A stretch of DNA of 5,936 nucleotides from Prevotella sp. CAG:617. GTDB lineage: Bacteria; Bacteroidota; Bacteroidia; Bacteroidales; Bacteroidaceae. Both the position numbers and the translations under genes were made by a program. This document shows, in pieces, positions 1-5,808 of this stretch; position 1 is the stretch's first letter; each line of letters begins with the position of its first letter. Where the stretch lies: contig FR903575.1 in assembly GCA_000438115.1 (NCBI GenBank), forward strand, positions 1-5,936, read 5' to 3'. Under the pieces are notes generated by a model. It was not told the origin of the DNA, did no database searches, and saw nothing but the letters and a program-made list of their open reading frames with translations.

Positions 1-18
1 CAGTAGCCGATTTATGCT

Positions 19-26
19 TAAATTTG
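19..26 (+). promoter_or_regulatory. Bacteroidota-type -7 promoter element upstream of the SpmA/B-type gene
   Basis: TAAATTTG is an exact match to the Bacteroidota -7 consensus TAnnTTTG and is followed by CAA. Transcription would start around bases 31-35, giving a leader of about 60 nt before the ATG at 92. The matching -33 element (TTTG, normally 19-21 bp upstream) would fall outside the window, so only half of the promoter can be judged. Confidence 0.55.
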
Positions 27-35
27 CAAACCGTA

Positions 36-65
36 GGTGCCAGGCTGCTATGCTCCGCCGGCACC
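36..65 (+). other. Stem-loop in the 5' leader of the SpmA/B-type gene
   Basis: GGTGCC (36-41) pairs with GGCACC (60-65). After one bulged A (42), GGC (43-45) pairs with GCC (57-59). This gives nine base pairs around an 11-nt loop (46-56), all but one of them G-C. If the -7 element at 19-26 is used, this hairpin lies at or very near the 5' end of the mRNA. It has no following T tract, so it is not a standard terminator. It could protect the 5' end or affect translation. No known riboswitch class is recognised in it. Confidence 0.4.
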
Positions 66-91
66 CGGACCACTTAACCCCTTGTCACATC

Positions 92-1324
92 ATGGTACTG
101 AACTACATTTGGATAGGATTTTTCCTGATTGCCTTCGTCATAGCCGTTATCAAACTGGTCTTTCTGGGCGACGTCGAAGTGTTTCCGCAAATTATGGACT
201 CCACCTTCAGCTCGGCCAAGACGGCCTTCGAGATTTCGCTGGGCCTGACGGGCGTGCTCTCGCTCTGGCTGGGCATCATGAAGATTGGCGAGCGCGGCGG
301 CCTCATCGGGGCACTGGCGCGCTGGCTGAGCCCGGTGTTTACACGCCTGTTTCCGGACATTCCGAAGAACCACCCCGTGGTGGGCAACATCTTCATGAAC
401 ATTGCCGCCAACATGCTGGGGCTCGACAACGCCGCCACACCGCTGGGCCTGAAGGCCATGAAGGAGCTGCAGGCCATCAATCCGAAAAAGGATACGGGCT
501 CGAACCCGATGATTATGTTTCTCGTGCTCAACACCTCGGGCCTGACCATCATTCCGGTGAGCATCCTCGTCTACCGTGCCCAGCTGGGAGCCGCACAGCC
601 CACCGACGTGTTCATCCCCATCCTGCTGGCCACGTTTGCCAGCACGCTGGCGGGCATCGTCGTCACCTCGCTCTACCAGCGCATCAACCTCTTCAACCGC
701 GTGCTGCTGCTCACGCTGGGCGGCATGTGTGTGGCCGTGGCGGCCATTATCTGGGGCTTTGCGCAGCTCGACAAGGAGACGATGAACATTGTGGCCAGTA
801 CGGTGGCCAACGTACTGCTCTTCTGCATCATCATCGGCTTTATCGTGGCCGGCCTGCGCCGGAAGGTTAACGTCTACGACGCCTTCATCGAGGGCGCCAA
901 GGACGGGTTTCAGACGGCGGTGCGCATCATTCCCTATCTGGTGGCCGTACTGGTGGCCATCGGGGTATTCCGCGCCTCGGGCGCCATGGACTGGCTCATT
1001 GAGGGCATCACGCGGCTGGTACACGCCACGGGTGCCGACGCCCAGTGGGTAGGCGCCCTGCCCACGGCCCTGATGAAGCCCCTGAGCGGCAGCGGGGCCC
1101 GCGGCATGATGGTCGACGCCATGACCACCTACGGGGCCGACTCGTTTGTGGGCCGCCTGAGCTGCATCTTCCAGGGCAGCACGGACACCACCTTCTACAT
1201 CCTGGCCGTCTACTTCGGCTCGGTGGGCGTGCGCTACACGCGCCACGCCGTAGTGTGCGGCCTGCTGGCCGACCTGGCGGGCATCATTGCCGCCATTGCC
1301 GTAGCCTACTTCTTTTTCGGCTAA
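92..1324 (+). CDS. SpmA-SpmB fusion membrane protein (nucleoside-recognition/Gate domain)
   Basis: This 410-residue, very hydrophobic inner-membrane protein joins two domains that Bacillus encodes separately as SpmA and SpmB. The SpmA-like half (about residues 1-225) carries NMLGLDNAATPLGLKAMKE near 107-125. The SpmB-like half (about 232-410) contains NVYDAFIEGAKDGFQ near 260-274, KPLSGSGARG near 329-338 and STDTTFYILAVYFGSVGV near 363-380. In Bacillus these proteins are needed for spore core dehydration. Bacteroidales do not sporulate, so the role here is unknown; the Gate domain suggests small-molecule transport, but no substrate can be read from the sequence. I chose the ATG at 92. An in-frame ATG at 14 would add 26 polar residues and put the start upstream of the -7 element at 19-26. 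The flippase gene follows 51 bp downstream and may be cotranscribed. The gene is GC-rich: 39 of 60 bases are G or C at 601-660. Confidence 0.92.
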   Translation: MVLNYIWIGFFLIAFVIAVIKLVFLGDVEVFPQIMDSTFSSAKTAFEISLGLTGVLSLWLGIMKIGERGGLIGALARWLSPVFTRLFPDIPKNHPVVGNIFMNIAANMLGLDNAATPLGLKAMKELQAINPKKDTGSNPMIMFLVLNTSGLTIIPVSILVYRAQLGAAQPTDVFIPILLATFASTLAGIVVTSLYQRINLFNRVLLLTLGGMCVAVAAIIWGFAQLDKETMNIVASTVANVLLFCIIIGFIVAGLRRKVNVYDAFIEGAKDGFQTAVRIIPYLVAVLVAIGVFRASGAMDWLIEGITRLVHATGADAQWVGALPTALMKPLSGSGARGMMVDAMTTYGADSFVGRLSCIFQGSTDTTFYILAVYFGSVGVRYTRHAVVCGLLADLAGIIAAIAVAYFFFG

Positions 1325-1375
1325 AGCGGCCCTGACTCACTGATTATCGTTTTCAAAAAAAATACTTCGCTGAAT

Positions 1376-2884
1376 ATGGCCAATTTGAAATCACTGGCAA
1401 AAGACACTGCCATTTACGGCATGAGCAGCATCATCGGACGCTTCCTCAACTATCTGCTCGTGCCGCTCTACACCGCCAAGATGGCGGCCTCGACCGGCGC
1501 CTACGGCGTCATCACCAACGTGTACAGCTACACCGCCCTGCTGCTGGTGCTGCTGACCTTCGGTATGGAAACCACGTATTTCCGCTTTGCCACCAAAGAG
1601 GGCGAAGACCCCAAGCGGGTGTACTCCACCACGCTGATTATGGTGGGCGGCGTGAGCCTGCTGTTCGTCATTCTGGTGCTGCTCTTCATCCACCCCATTT
1701 CGGGCTGGATGGGTTATGCGGACCATCCCGAATACGTGGGTACGATGTTTGTATGCGTAGCCATCGACGCGTTCCAGAGCATACCCTTTGCACACCTGCG
1801 GCATATTCACCGTCCCGTCAAGTTTGCGGCACTGAAACTGCTGTTCATCGGCATGAACATCCTGATGAACCTGCTCTACTTCGTGGCCGTACCGCTGCTC
1901 TACGAGAACGCCGGCACGCGCTTTCTGGTAGAAGGCTTCTACAACGGGCAGCTGGACATTGCGTGGGTGTTCTACATCAACCTGTTCTGCTCGGCCTTTA
2001 CGATGCTGTTTTTCCGCCGGGAGCTGACGGGCTTCCGCTACTGCTTTGACGCCCGGCTGGCCCGCCGCATGTGGCACTACTCCTGGCCCATCCTGGCCCT
2101 GGGCATTGCCGGCATCCTCAACCAGACGGCCGACAAAATTATCTTCCCCTTCGTAGCGCCCCACGTGGGCCGTGAGGTCAACGTACAGCTCGGCATCTAT
2201 GGCGCCGCCGTCAAGATAGCCATGATCATGACGCTCATCACACAGGCCTTCCGCTACGCCTACGAGCCGTTTGTCTTCAACAAGAGCCGCGACGCCGACA
2301 GCCGCCAGACCTACGCCGCCGCCATGAAATACTTTATCATCTTTACCCTGCTGGCCTTTCTGGTGGTAGTGGCCTACCTGCCCATTTTCCGCTACATCAT
2401 TGCGCCGGACTACTGGGGCGGCCTGAAGGTGACGCCCATCGTCATGGTGGCCGGCATCCTGCTGGGCATTTTCTACAACCTCTCGCTCTGGTACAAACTG
2501 GTGGACAAGACCATCTACGGCATGTGGTTCTCGTTTGCGGGCTGCGCCGTACTGATAGCCGTAAACGTCATCTTTATTCCGCATTACAGCTACATGGCCT
2601 GCGCCTGGGGCGGTGTGGCCGGATACGGCGTGGCCACACTGCTGAGCTACTTTGTGGGTCAGAAATACTACCCCATCAACTACCCGCTCAAGAGCATCGG
2701 CGTGTACGTGCTGCTGGCCGCCCTGTTCTACACCGCCATGAGTTTCGTACCCGCAAGCTGGCCCATGGCAGCCCGGCTGCTGGTCAACACGGTATGCGTA
2801 GCCCTGTTTGCCGCCCATGCCGTACACTATGACTTCCCGCTGTCCAACCTGCCCGTCGTAGGCAAGTATTTCCGCAAGAAATAA
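1376..2884 (+). CDS. Oligosaccharide/lipopolysaccharide flippase, MOP superfamily (Wzx-like)
   Basis: This 502-residue polytopic membrane protein has about 14 hydrophobic segments, as expected for MOP-superfamily polysaccharide flippases. The N-terminus (residues 6-30, with DTAIYGMSSIIGRFLNYLL at 10-28) is the typical first helix of the polysaccharide-synthesis protein family. Other segments lie near 46-63, 82-104, 151-175, 194-213, 233-250, 272-290, 315-343, 350-370, 382-402, 406-428, 438-457 and 463-483. The central ILNQTADKIIF (247-257) and the ITQAFRYAYEPFVF stretch (288-301) fit this family. Such proteins move undecaprenyl-linked glycans across the inner membrane. No glycosyltransferase or polymerase gene is next to it, so its substrate is unclear and it does not sit in a visible capsule or O-antigen cluster. 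The ATG at 1376 starts exactly at the conserved N-terminus; it has an A-rich upstream stretch (A8 at 1355-1362) and no clear Shine-Dalgarno sequence. No strong promoter is seen in the 51-bp gap, so readthrough from the preceding gene is likely. Confidence 0.9.
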   Translation: MANLKSLAKDTAIYGMSSIIGRFLNYLLVPLYTAKMAASTGAYGVITNVYSYTALLLVLLTFGMETTYFRFATKEGEDPKRVYSTTLIMVGGVSLLFVILVLLFIHPISGWMGYADHPEYVGTMFVCVAIDAFQSIPFAHLRHIHRPVKFAALKLLFIGMNILMNLLYFVAVPLLYENAGTRFLVEGFYNGQLDIAWVFYINLFCSAFTMLFFRRELTGFRYCFDARLARRMWHYSWPILALGIAGILNQTADKIIFPFVAPHVGREVNVQLGIYGAAVKIAMIMTLITQAFRYAYEPFVFNKSRDADSRQTYAAAMKYFIIFTLLAFLVVVAYLPIFRYIIAPDYWGGLKVTPIVMVAGILLGIFYNLSLWYKLVDKTIYGMWFSFAGCAVLIAVNVIFIPHYSYMACAWGGVAGYGVATLLSYFVGQKYYPINYPLKSIGVYVLLAALFYTAMSFVPASWPMAARLLVNTVCVALFAAHAVHYDFPLSNLPVVGKYFRKK

Positions 2885-2885
2885 G

Positions 2886-2901
2886 GCTGTCAGACGACAG
2901 C
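2886..2901 (+). other. Small hairpin directly after the flippase stop codon
   Basis: GCTGTC (2886-2891) pairs with GACAGC (2896-2901) around the loop AGAC. It begins one base after the TAA at 2882-2884. It has no T tract and is too short to be a good terminator alone. It could act with the larger palindrome 14 bases downstream, for example as a barrier to 3' exonucleases, or it could be chance. Confidence 0.3.
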
Positions 2902-2915
2902 ATGAAGAACCATAA

Positions 2916-2963
2916 AAATTTAAAGGGTTGTATCTGCATAACGAGATACAACCCTTTAAATTT
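2916..2963. terminator. Bidirectional transcription terminator between convergent genes
   Basis: The arms 2916-2935 and 2944-2963 are perfect 20-bp reverse complements around an 8-base loop (GCATAACG). The stem contains an AAAGGGTTGTATCT core with A/T-rich ends. With a 2-nt bulge (2914-2915) the pairing extends three more bases on each side (2911-2913 with 2964-2966). Read on the minus strand, the stem runs into TTTTTATG, a short U tract. On the plus strand the 3' end is ATTTATG, weaker but A/T-rich. The repeat lies 31 bp past the flippase stop and 16 bp past the stop of the minus-strand MORN gene, as expected for a shared terminator of two convergent units. Confidence 0.85.
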
Positions 2964-2979
2964 ATGATTCCAGACGCAA

Positions 2980-4077
2980 TCAGAACGAAACGTTCTCGTA
3001 CTTGGACTGAGGAATATTAAACCCTTCCTTTTTAGCTGCCATACGGACACTCCGCATGCTGCTCTGGTACTGACGAAGCAGTTTGGCATCGGAACTGGCT
3101 ACACGCCCGTCGCCATACGTTTCAGCACTGACCTTGTGACGGACTCTGTCCTCAAACGTATTTTTAGCCTTCTGCTCCCACTTGTTGTACAACGTCTGGT
3201 AATAGCTCTGGCTCTTTCCGGAAGCCACTGACGCGCCGCCACCGGCATCGCCGGTTCCGGCAGTTCCCTGACTATTGTTCCCCTTGACCGACGCGGCTAT
3301 ATCCAGACCAACCTGTGCCAGATTAAAAGTGGTTTCCAGCAACATTCCCCGCATTTCTTTTCTGTATTCCCGGTTGTCCCTCTTGAAAGCTTCGAGTTTG
3401 GCCTGCGAAATTCTGGAATTGTTGAACGACTTGAAGTTTCCTTCCGTCCACTTTCCGACCTCCCACATGTCGGCATCATAACAAATCATTCCGATGCCCT
3501 GCCGGATTCCGTCCTTCATCATTCCGTACACAATCTTTCCGTCTTCCTCGACAGTCAGTCCGAATCCGTCGGGAGTGTCATTATCCATTTCTCCGAGATA
3601 CAGGTCCTGGCCTAATTCAGAAATACAGAAACGGCGTGATGAGGAAGTACTGCTGCCTTCCAATGGCATTACGGGCTTGTCATTTTCAAAATCACCTTCA
3701 TACAACAAGACTCCGGTGCTGTTGTAACAGCATCCCTTGCCCTCTTTTTTCCCGTTATACCATTTACCGACATAAACCGTAGCCCCTTCTACATTCGGGA
3801 TGCCCTTTTCAGGCGCAATGAGCATACCGCGTCCGCTGATTTTGTCTTCCGAAAAATCACCGACATAAACAGCTCCGTTTTTCAATCGCTCTATACCAAA
3901 ACCATTTTTCCGCTTCCCATTATAATTGTACTGCCCGATGTAATCGGTCTTACTGTCTTTTCCGAACAAGATGGCAGAAATATCCTGAGCCACTGCAGGC
4001 ACACAAAGAAACGAAAATAAGAATAGGAATGATACAGAGAGTAAATACTTACTTTCCTTTGTAAACATAATCTTCAT
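2980..4077 (-). CDS. Exported MORN-repeat protein of unknown function
   Basis: The 365-residue product starts with a signal peptide: lysines near the N-terminus, a hydrophobic core at about 11-28, and AVA before Q31 as a signal peptidase I site. C25 is not in a proper lipobox, so a lipoprotein is unlikely. MORN repeats follow: YIGQYNYNGKRKNGFG (46-61), YVGDFSEDKISGRG (71-84), YVGKWYNGKKEGKG (102-115), a degenerate YEGDFENDKP (126-135), YLGEMDNDTPDGFG (160-173), YGMMKDGIRQGIG (184-196) and a final EVGKW (206-210). The C-terminal part has a likely helical segment (222-262), a Gly/Ser/Ala-rich linker (266-288) and a basic helical tail (290-350). MORN repeats form beta-hairpin arrays that bind proteins or lipids; no enzymatic motif is visible. 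The start overlaps the end of the preceding gene by 29 nt from the first ATG, or by 20 nt from the ATG at 4068, so translational coupling is likely. Fold class is confident; biological role is unknown. Confidence 0.85.
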   Translation of the reverse strand: MKIMFTKESKYLLSVSFLFLFSFLCVPAVAQDISAILFGKDSKTDYIGQYNYNGKRKNGFGIERLKNGAVYVGDFSEDKISGRGMLIAPEKGIPNVEGATVYVGKWYNGKKEGKGCCYNSTGVLLYEGDFENDKPVMPLEGSSTSSSRRFCISELGQDLYLGEMDNDTPDGFGLTVEEDGKIVYGMMKDGIRQGIGMICYDADMWEVGKWTEGNFKSFNNSRISQAKLEAFKRDNREYRKEMRGMLLETTFNLAQVGLDIAASVKGNNSQGTAGTGDAGGGASVASGKSQSYYQTLYNKWEQKAKNTFEDRVRHKVSAETYGDGRVASSDAKLLRQYQSSMRSVRMAAKKEGFNIPQSKYENVSF

Positions 4078-4525
4078 TGATGGTATATTTATTACTGGTC
4101 TGCGCTTTCTTCAGCAACTTCAATCCTTCCTTTTCAGGAACGAGTTCCATATAAAATGCCTTACCGACTTTTCCATTACACAACACATAGAACGTTTCTC
4201 CGTCCTCCAGGTTCAGATTAAGTTCGGCATGATACACCGTCTTGGGAGTGGGACAGTCAATCGACAACACATAACTGTCTGGATGCTCAAATACGACTTT
4301 ACGGGCGCACATGTTATACATAAGGGTGGTTGACCCTTTCATAACAGGCTTTCCTTCCGGTTTTAAGACAAAGCCATCTTCACCATTAATCTTTACGGTA
4401 TATTCAGGAATAAAATTCCTAAAATCCAAGAAGAAATAAACCGTACTTTCGGCCCGGGCCTGCAAAGAGACCGCCGCCATAGCAATTGCTACTACAGATA
4501 AAATCTTTCCTAAAAATGTTTTCAT
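4049..4525 (-). CDS. Exported protein of unknown function, possibly DUF2846-like
   Basis: The 158-residue product has a clear signal peptide (K2, K7, hydrophobic core at about 8-21) with ARA before E26 as the likely cleavage site, so it probably acts in the periplasm or at the cell surface. The mature part is beta-rich. STVYFFLDFRNFIPEYTVKI (27-46), then a basic stretch after a Tyr/Met-rich segment (67-79), then LEDGETFYVLC (106-116), resembles the layout of DUF2846-type domains (Y-F-F start, short 'xVKINGE' strand, 'GETYYV' late strand). This match is from memory of the pattern and is tentative. Cysteines are at 73, 91 and 116. The region upstream of the ATG is A/T-rich with no Shine-Dalgarno sequence or exact -7 element. 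The permease gene ends 57 bp upstream on the same strand and the MORN gene overlaps downstream, so the pair is very likely one transcription unit, perhaps together with the permease. Confidence 0.8.
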   Translation of the reverse strand: MKTFLGKILSVVAIAMAAVSLQARAESTVYFFLDFRNFIPEYTVKINGEDGFVLKPEGKPVMKGSTTLMYNMCARKVVFEHPDSYVLSIDCPTPKTVYHAELNLNLEDGETFYVLCNGKVGKAFYMELVPEKEGLKLLKKAQTSNKYTINEDYVYKGK

Positions 4526-4582
4526 GATGATTAATTTTAAAGTTCTGAATTCTTATCAATATATTATTCCGCACAAAAGCAA

Positions 4583-5668
4583 CTATATTTCATCCGTCAG
4601 TTCTTCCTTTACCACATATTGCTTATAATAATCAATGATCAGCGTAGTCATGGGCAACGCAATAATCAGTCCGATAATTCCCATCAGATAGCCCCATATG
4701 GAAAGCGAAAGCAGAATGATGGCAGGACGCAGGCCCATCATTTTTCCCATAACCTTCGGGGTAACCACAGCATCCTGAATCACCTGTACCACCACATAAA
4801 CCAGCAATACACCACCCATGAGCCACCAGAAGTTCTCTCCCGTATCGGCACATTTAAGCAAAGCCAGCAACATGGCGGGAATAAATCCCACGACCTGCAC
4901 GTAAGGAATAAAACTGATCAGTCCGATAAATGCCCCCAGTCCGACCGGCACGGGAAAACCGATGATAGCAAATCCGATGGAAAACATCACACAATTACTC
5001 AAAGCCACCAGCATCTGCCCGCGCAGATAACGGCTCATACCCATCTCCACATCTTCAACCAACTGACCGACAAAACGGCGGCGGCGAGCCGGTACGAAAC
5101 GTTTCCATCCTTGTGAAAACCGTTCATAGTCAGTCAAAAGGAAAAAAAGATAAAGCAAGCCGATGAGCGAAGAAATAATGCTGATAACCACACCGGCCGT
5201 TGACCATACCACGTTCCACACCTTTGGAACATACTTTTCAAGCACTTCCTTCAGTTCGCCTGTCTGCAACATTTTGTCGACCTGAAATTCATTGGCATGG
5301 GTCTGCACGTAATGCTGAACCATCGTCGGAATCGTAGAGTTTTCCGCGCCCTGCCGCAAATAGCGCAAAGCTACTTCCTTCAGGTGCGACATCTCCTCAA
5401 CCATTGGCGGAACAATCACATATCCGATGCCGTAAATTGCAGCACAAACCAGTATCAGCGTAACAAAGATGGACAGCAGGCGGCTGCGCAACCTGCAACG
5501 GTATTGCAGAAACGTAACGATGGGATAAAGCAGATAAGCCACTACCCAAGCCACGAAAAACGGAATAAGTACGCTGCTCAAATAATTTATGGCCATCACC
5601 ACTATGGCTATGCCCAATATCAGAAGACATCCCCGCACGAAACGGTCAAAAGTGATTTCTTTTCTCAT
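4583..5668 (-). CDS. AI-2E/PerM family transporter (UPF0118)
   Basis: This 361-residue inner-membrane protein has the AI-2E-transporter family layout. Two N-terminal membrane segments (about 12-30 and 31-54) are followed by a third (64-86), a soluble helical region (about 90-150), a segment at 152-178, and a block of C-terminal helices from 218 to 346. Recognisable motifs are YLRGQ (214-218), GLISFIPYVQVVGFIPA (249-265), and QDAVVTPKVMGKMMGLRP (298-315), the conserved region before the last two helices. Members have been described as exporters of autoinducer-2 or as Na+/H+ antiporters. The substrate cannot be assigned here, and a quorum-sensing role should not be assumed from the name. I chose the ATG at 5668 because GGAAG lies just upstream and family homology starts there. 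The open frame continues back to 5833, but those 55 extra residues would cross the promoter region and overlap rsmI on the other strand. Confidence 0.92.
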   Translation of the reverse strand: MRKEITFDRFVRGCLLILGIAIVVMAINYLSSVLIPFFVAWVVAYLLYPIVTFLQYRCRLRSRLLSIFVTLILVCAAIYGIGYVIVPPMVEEMSHLKEVALRYLRQGAENSTIPTMVQHYVQTHANEFQVDKMLQTGELKEVLEKYVPKVWNVVWSTAGVVISIISSLIGLLYLFFLLTDYERFSQGWKRFVPARRRRFVGQLVEDVEMGMSRYLRGQMLVALSNCVMFSIGFAIIGFPVPVGLGAFIGLISFIPYVQVVGFIPAMLLALLKCADTGENFWWLMGGVLLVYVVVQVIQDAVVTPKVMGKMMGLRPAIILLSLSIWGYLMGIIGLIIALPMTTLIIDYYKQYVVKEELTDEI

Positions 5669-5673
5669 TTTTC

Positions 5674-5715
5674 TTCCAGTATTACCGTTCAAAAGGCCGT
5701 TCGGCGGCCCTGGAA
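5674..5715 (-). promoter_or_regulatory. Leader structure that can pair the permease ribosome binding site
   Basis: Read on the minus strand, TTCCAG (5715-5710) followed directly by GGCCG (5709-5705) can pair with CGGCC (5699-5695) and then, past a 15-nt bulge, with CTGGAA (5679-5674). CTGGAA includes most of the GGAAG Shine-Dalgarno sequence five bases before the ATG at 5668. The inner GGCCG/CGGCC hairpin has a 5-nt loop. The predicted transcript start (about 5717-5720) would put the 5' arm at the very end of the mRNA. The pairing is directly visible; a regulatory effect is inferred and the bulge makes the outer helix uncertain. Confidence 0.35.
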
Positions 5716-5724
5716 CATACGTTG

Positions 5725-5732
5725 CAAAAATA
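5725..5732 (-). promoter_or_regulatory. Bacteroidota-type -7 promoter element for the permease gene
   Basis: On the minus strand TATTTTTG exactly matches TAnnTTTG and is followed by CAA. The expected start of transcription is about 5717-5720, giving a leader of about 50 nt. The -33 region (around 5750-5756) is T-rich on this strand (CTTCTTTTTAG) but has no exact TTTG. Confidence 0.6.
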
Positions 5733-5773
5733 TGTATAATATCGGCTAAAAAGAAGAATTCCTGTCCGATTTT

Positions 5774-5804
5774 TTCGTCAAGTTGCTTTTTTTCCCTAAG
5801 TTTG
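5774..5804 (+). promoter_or_regulatory. rsmI: Bacteroidota-type -33/-7 promoter of rsmI
   Basis: TAAGTTTG (5797-5804) exactly matches the -7 consensus TAnnTTTG. TTCG at 5774-5777 matches three of four bases of the -33 element TTTG, with a 19-bp spacer, within the usual range. The -7 box ends only four bases before the rsmI ATG at 5809, so transcription should start at or next to the A of the start codon. Confidence 0.7.
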
Positions 5805-5808
5805 CAAC

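Noticed and set aside
14..91. Upstream ATG that would lengthen the SpmA/B-type protein by 26 residues
   Set aside because: The extension is polar, unlike the hydrophobic family N-terminus, and it begins upstream of the -7 element at 19-26.
37..870. 277-codon plus-strand open frame overlapping the SpmA/B-type gene
   Set aside because: A shifted reading of the same DNA with Arg/His/Gly/Pro-rich sequence; the overlapping frame has complete family motifs.
74..1246. 390-codon open frame on the minus strand opposite the SpmA/B-type gene
   Set aside because: Its product is rich in His, Gly, Gln and Ala with no domain or membrane pattern, and it mirrors a clearly real gene. GC-rich third positions in the true gene remove stops from the antisense frame.
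1325..1375. Possible separate promoter for the flippase
   Set aside because: TATCGTTTTC and TACTTCGC only loosely resemble a -7 element and no -33 partner fits; readthrough from the preceding gene is simpler.
1391..2827. 478-codon open frame on the minus strand opposite the flippase
   Set aside because: Same cause: antisense of a GC-biased gene. The product is low-complexity His/Gln/Gly/Val-rich and has no recognisable family.
4526..4582. Possible promoter between the permease and the small exported protein
   Set aside because: The minus-strand sequence has TTTTG and TATATTGA, but the second differs from TAnnTTTG at two places and the spacing is far too short. No promoter is called.
4619..5749. 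Plus-strand open frames of 165 and 150 codons opposite the permease
   Set aside because: Their products are His/Gln/Asn-rich without any domain; they are antisense shadows of a well-supported membrane-protein gene.
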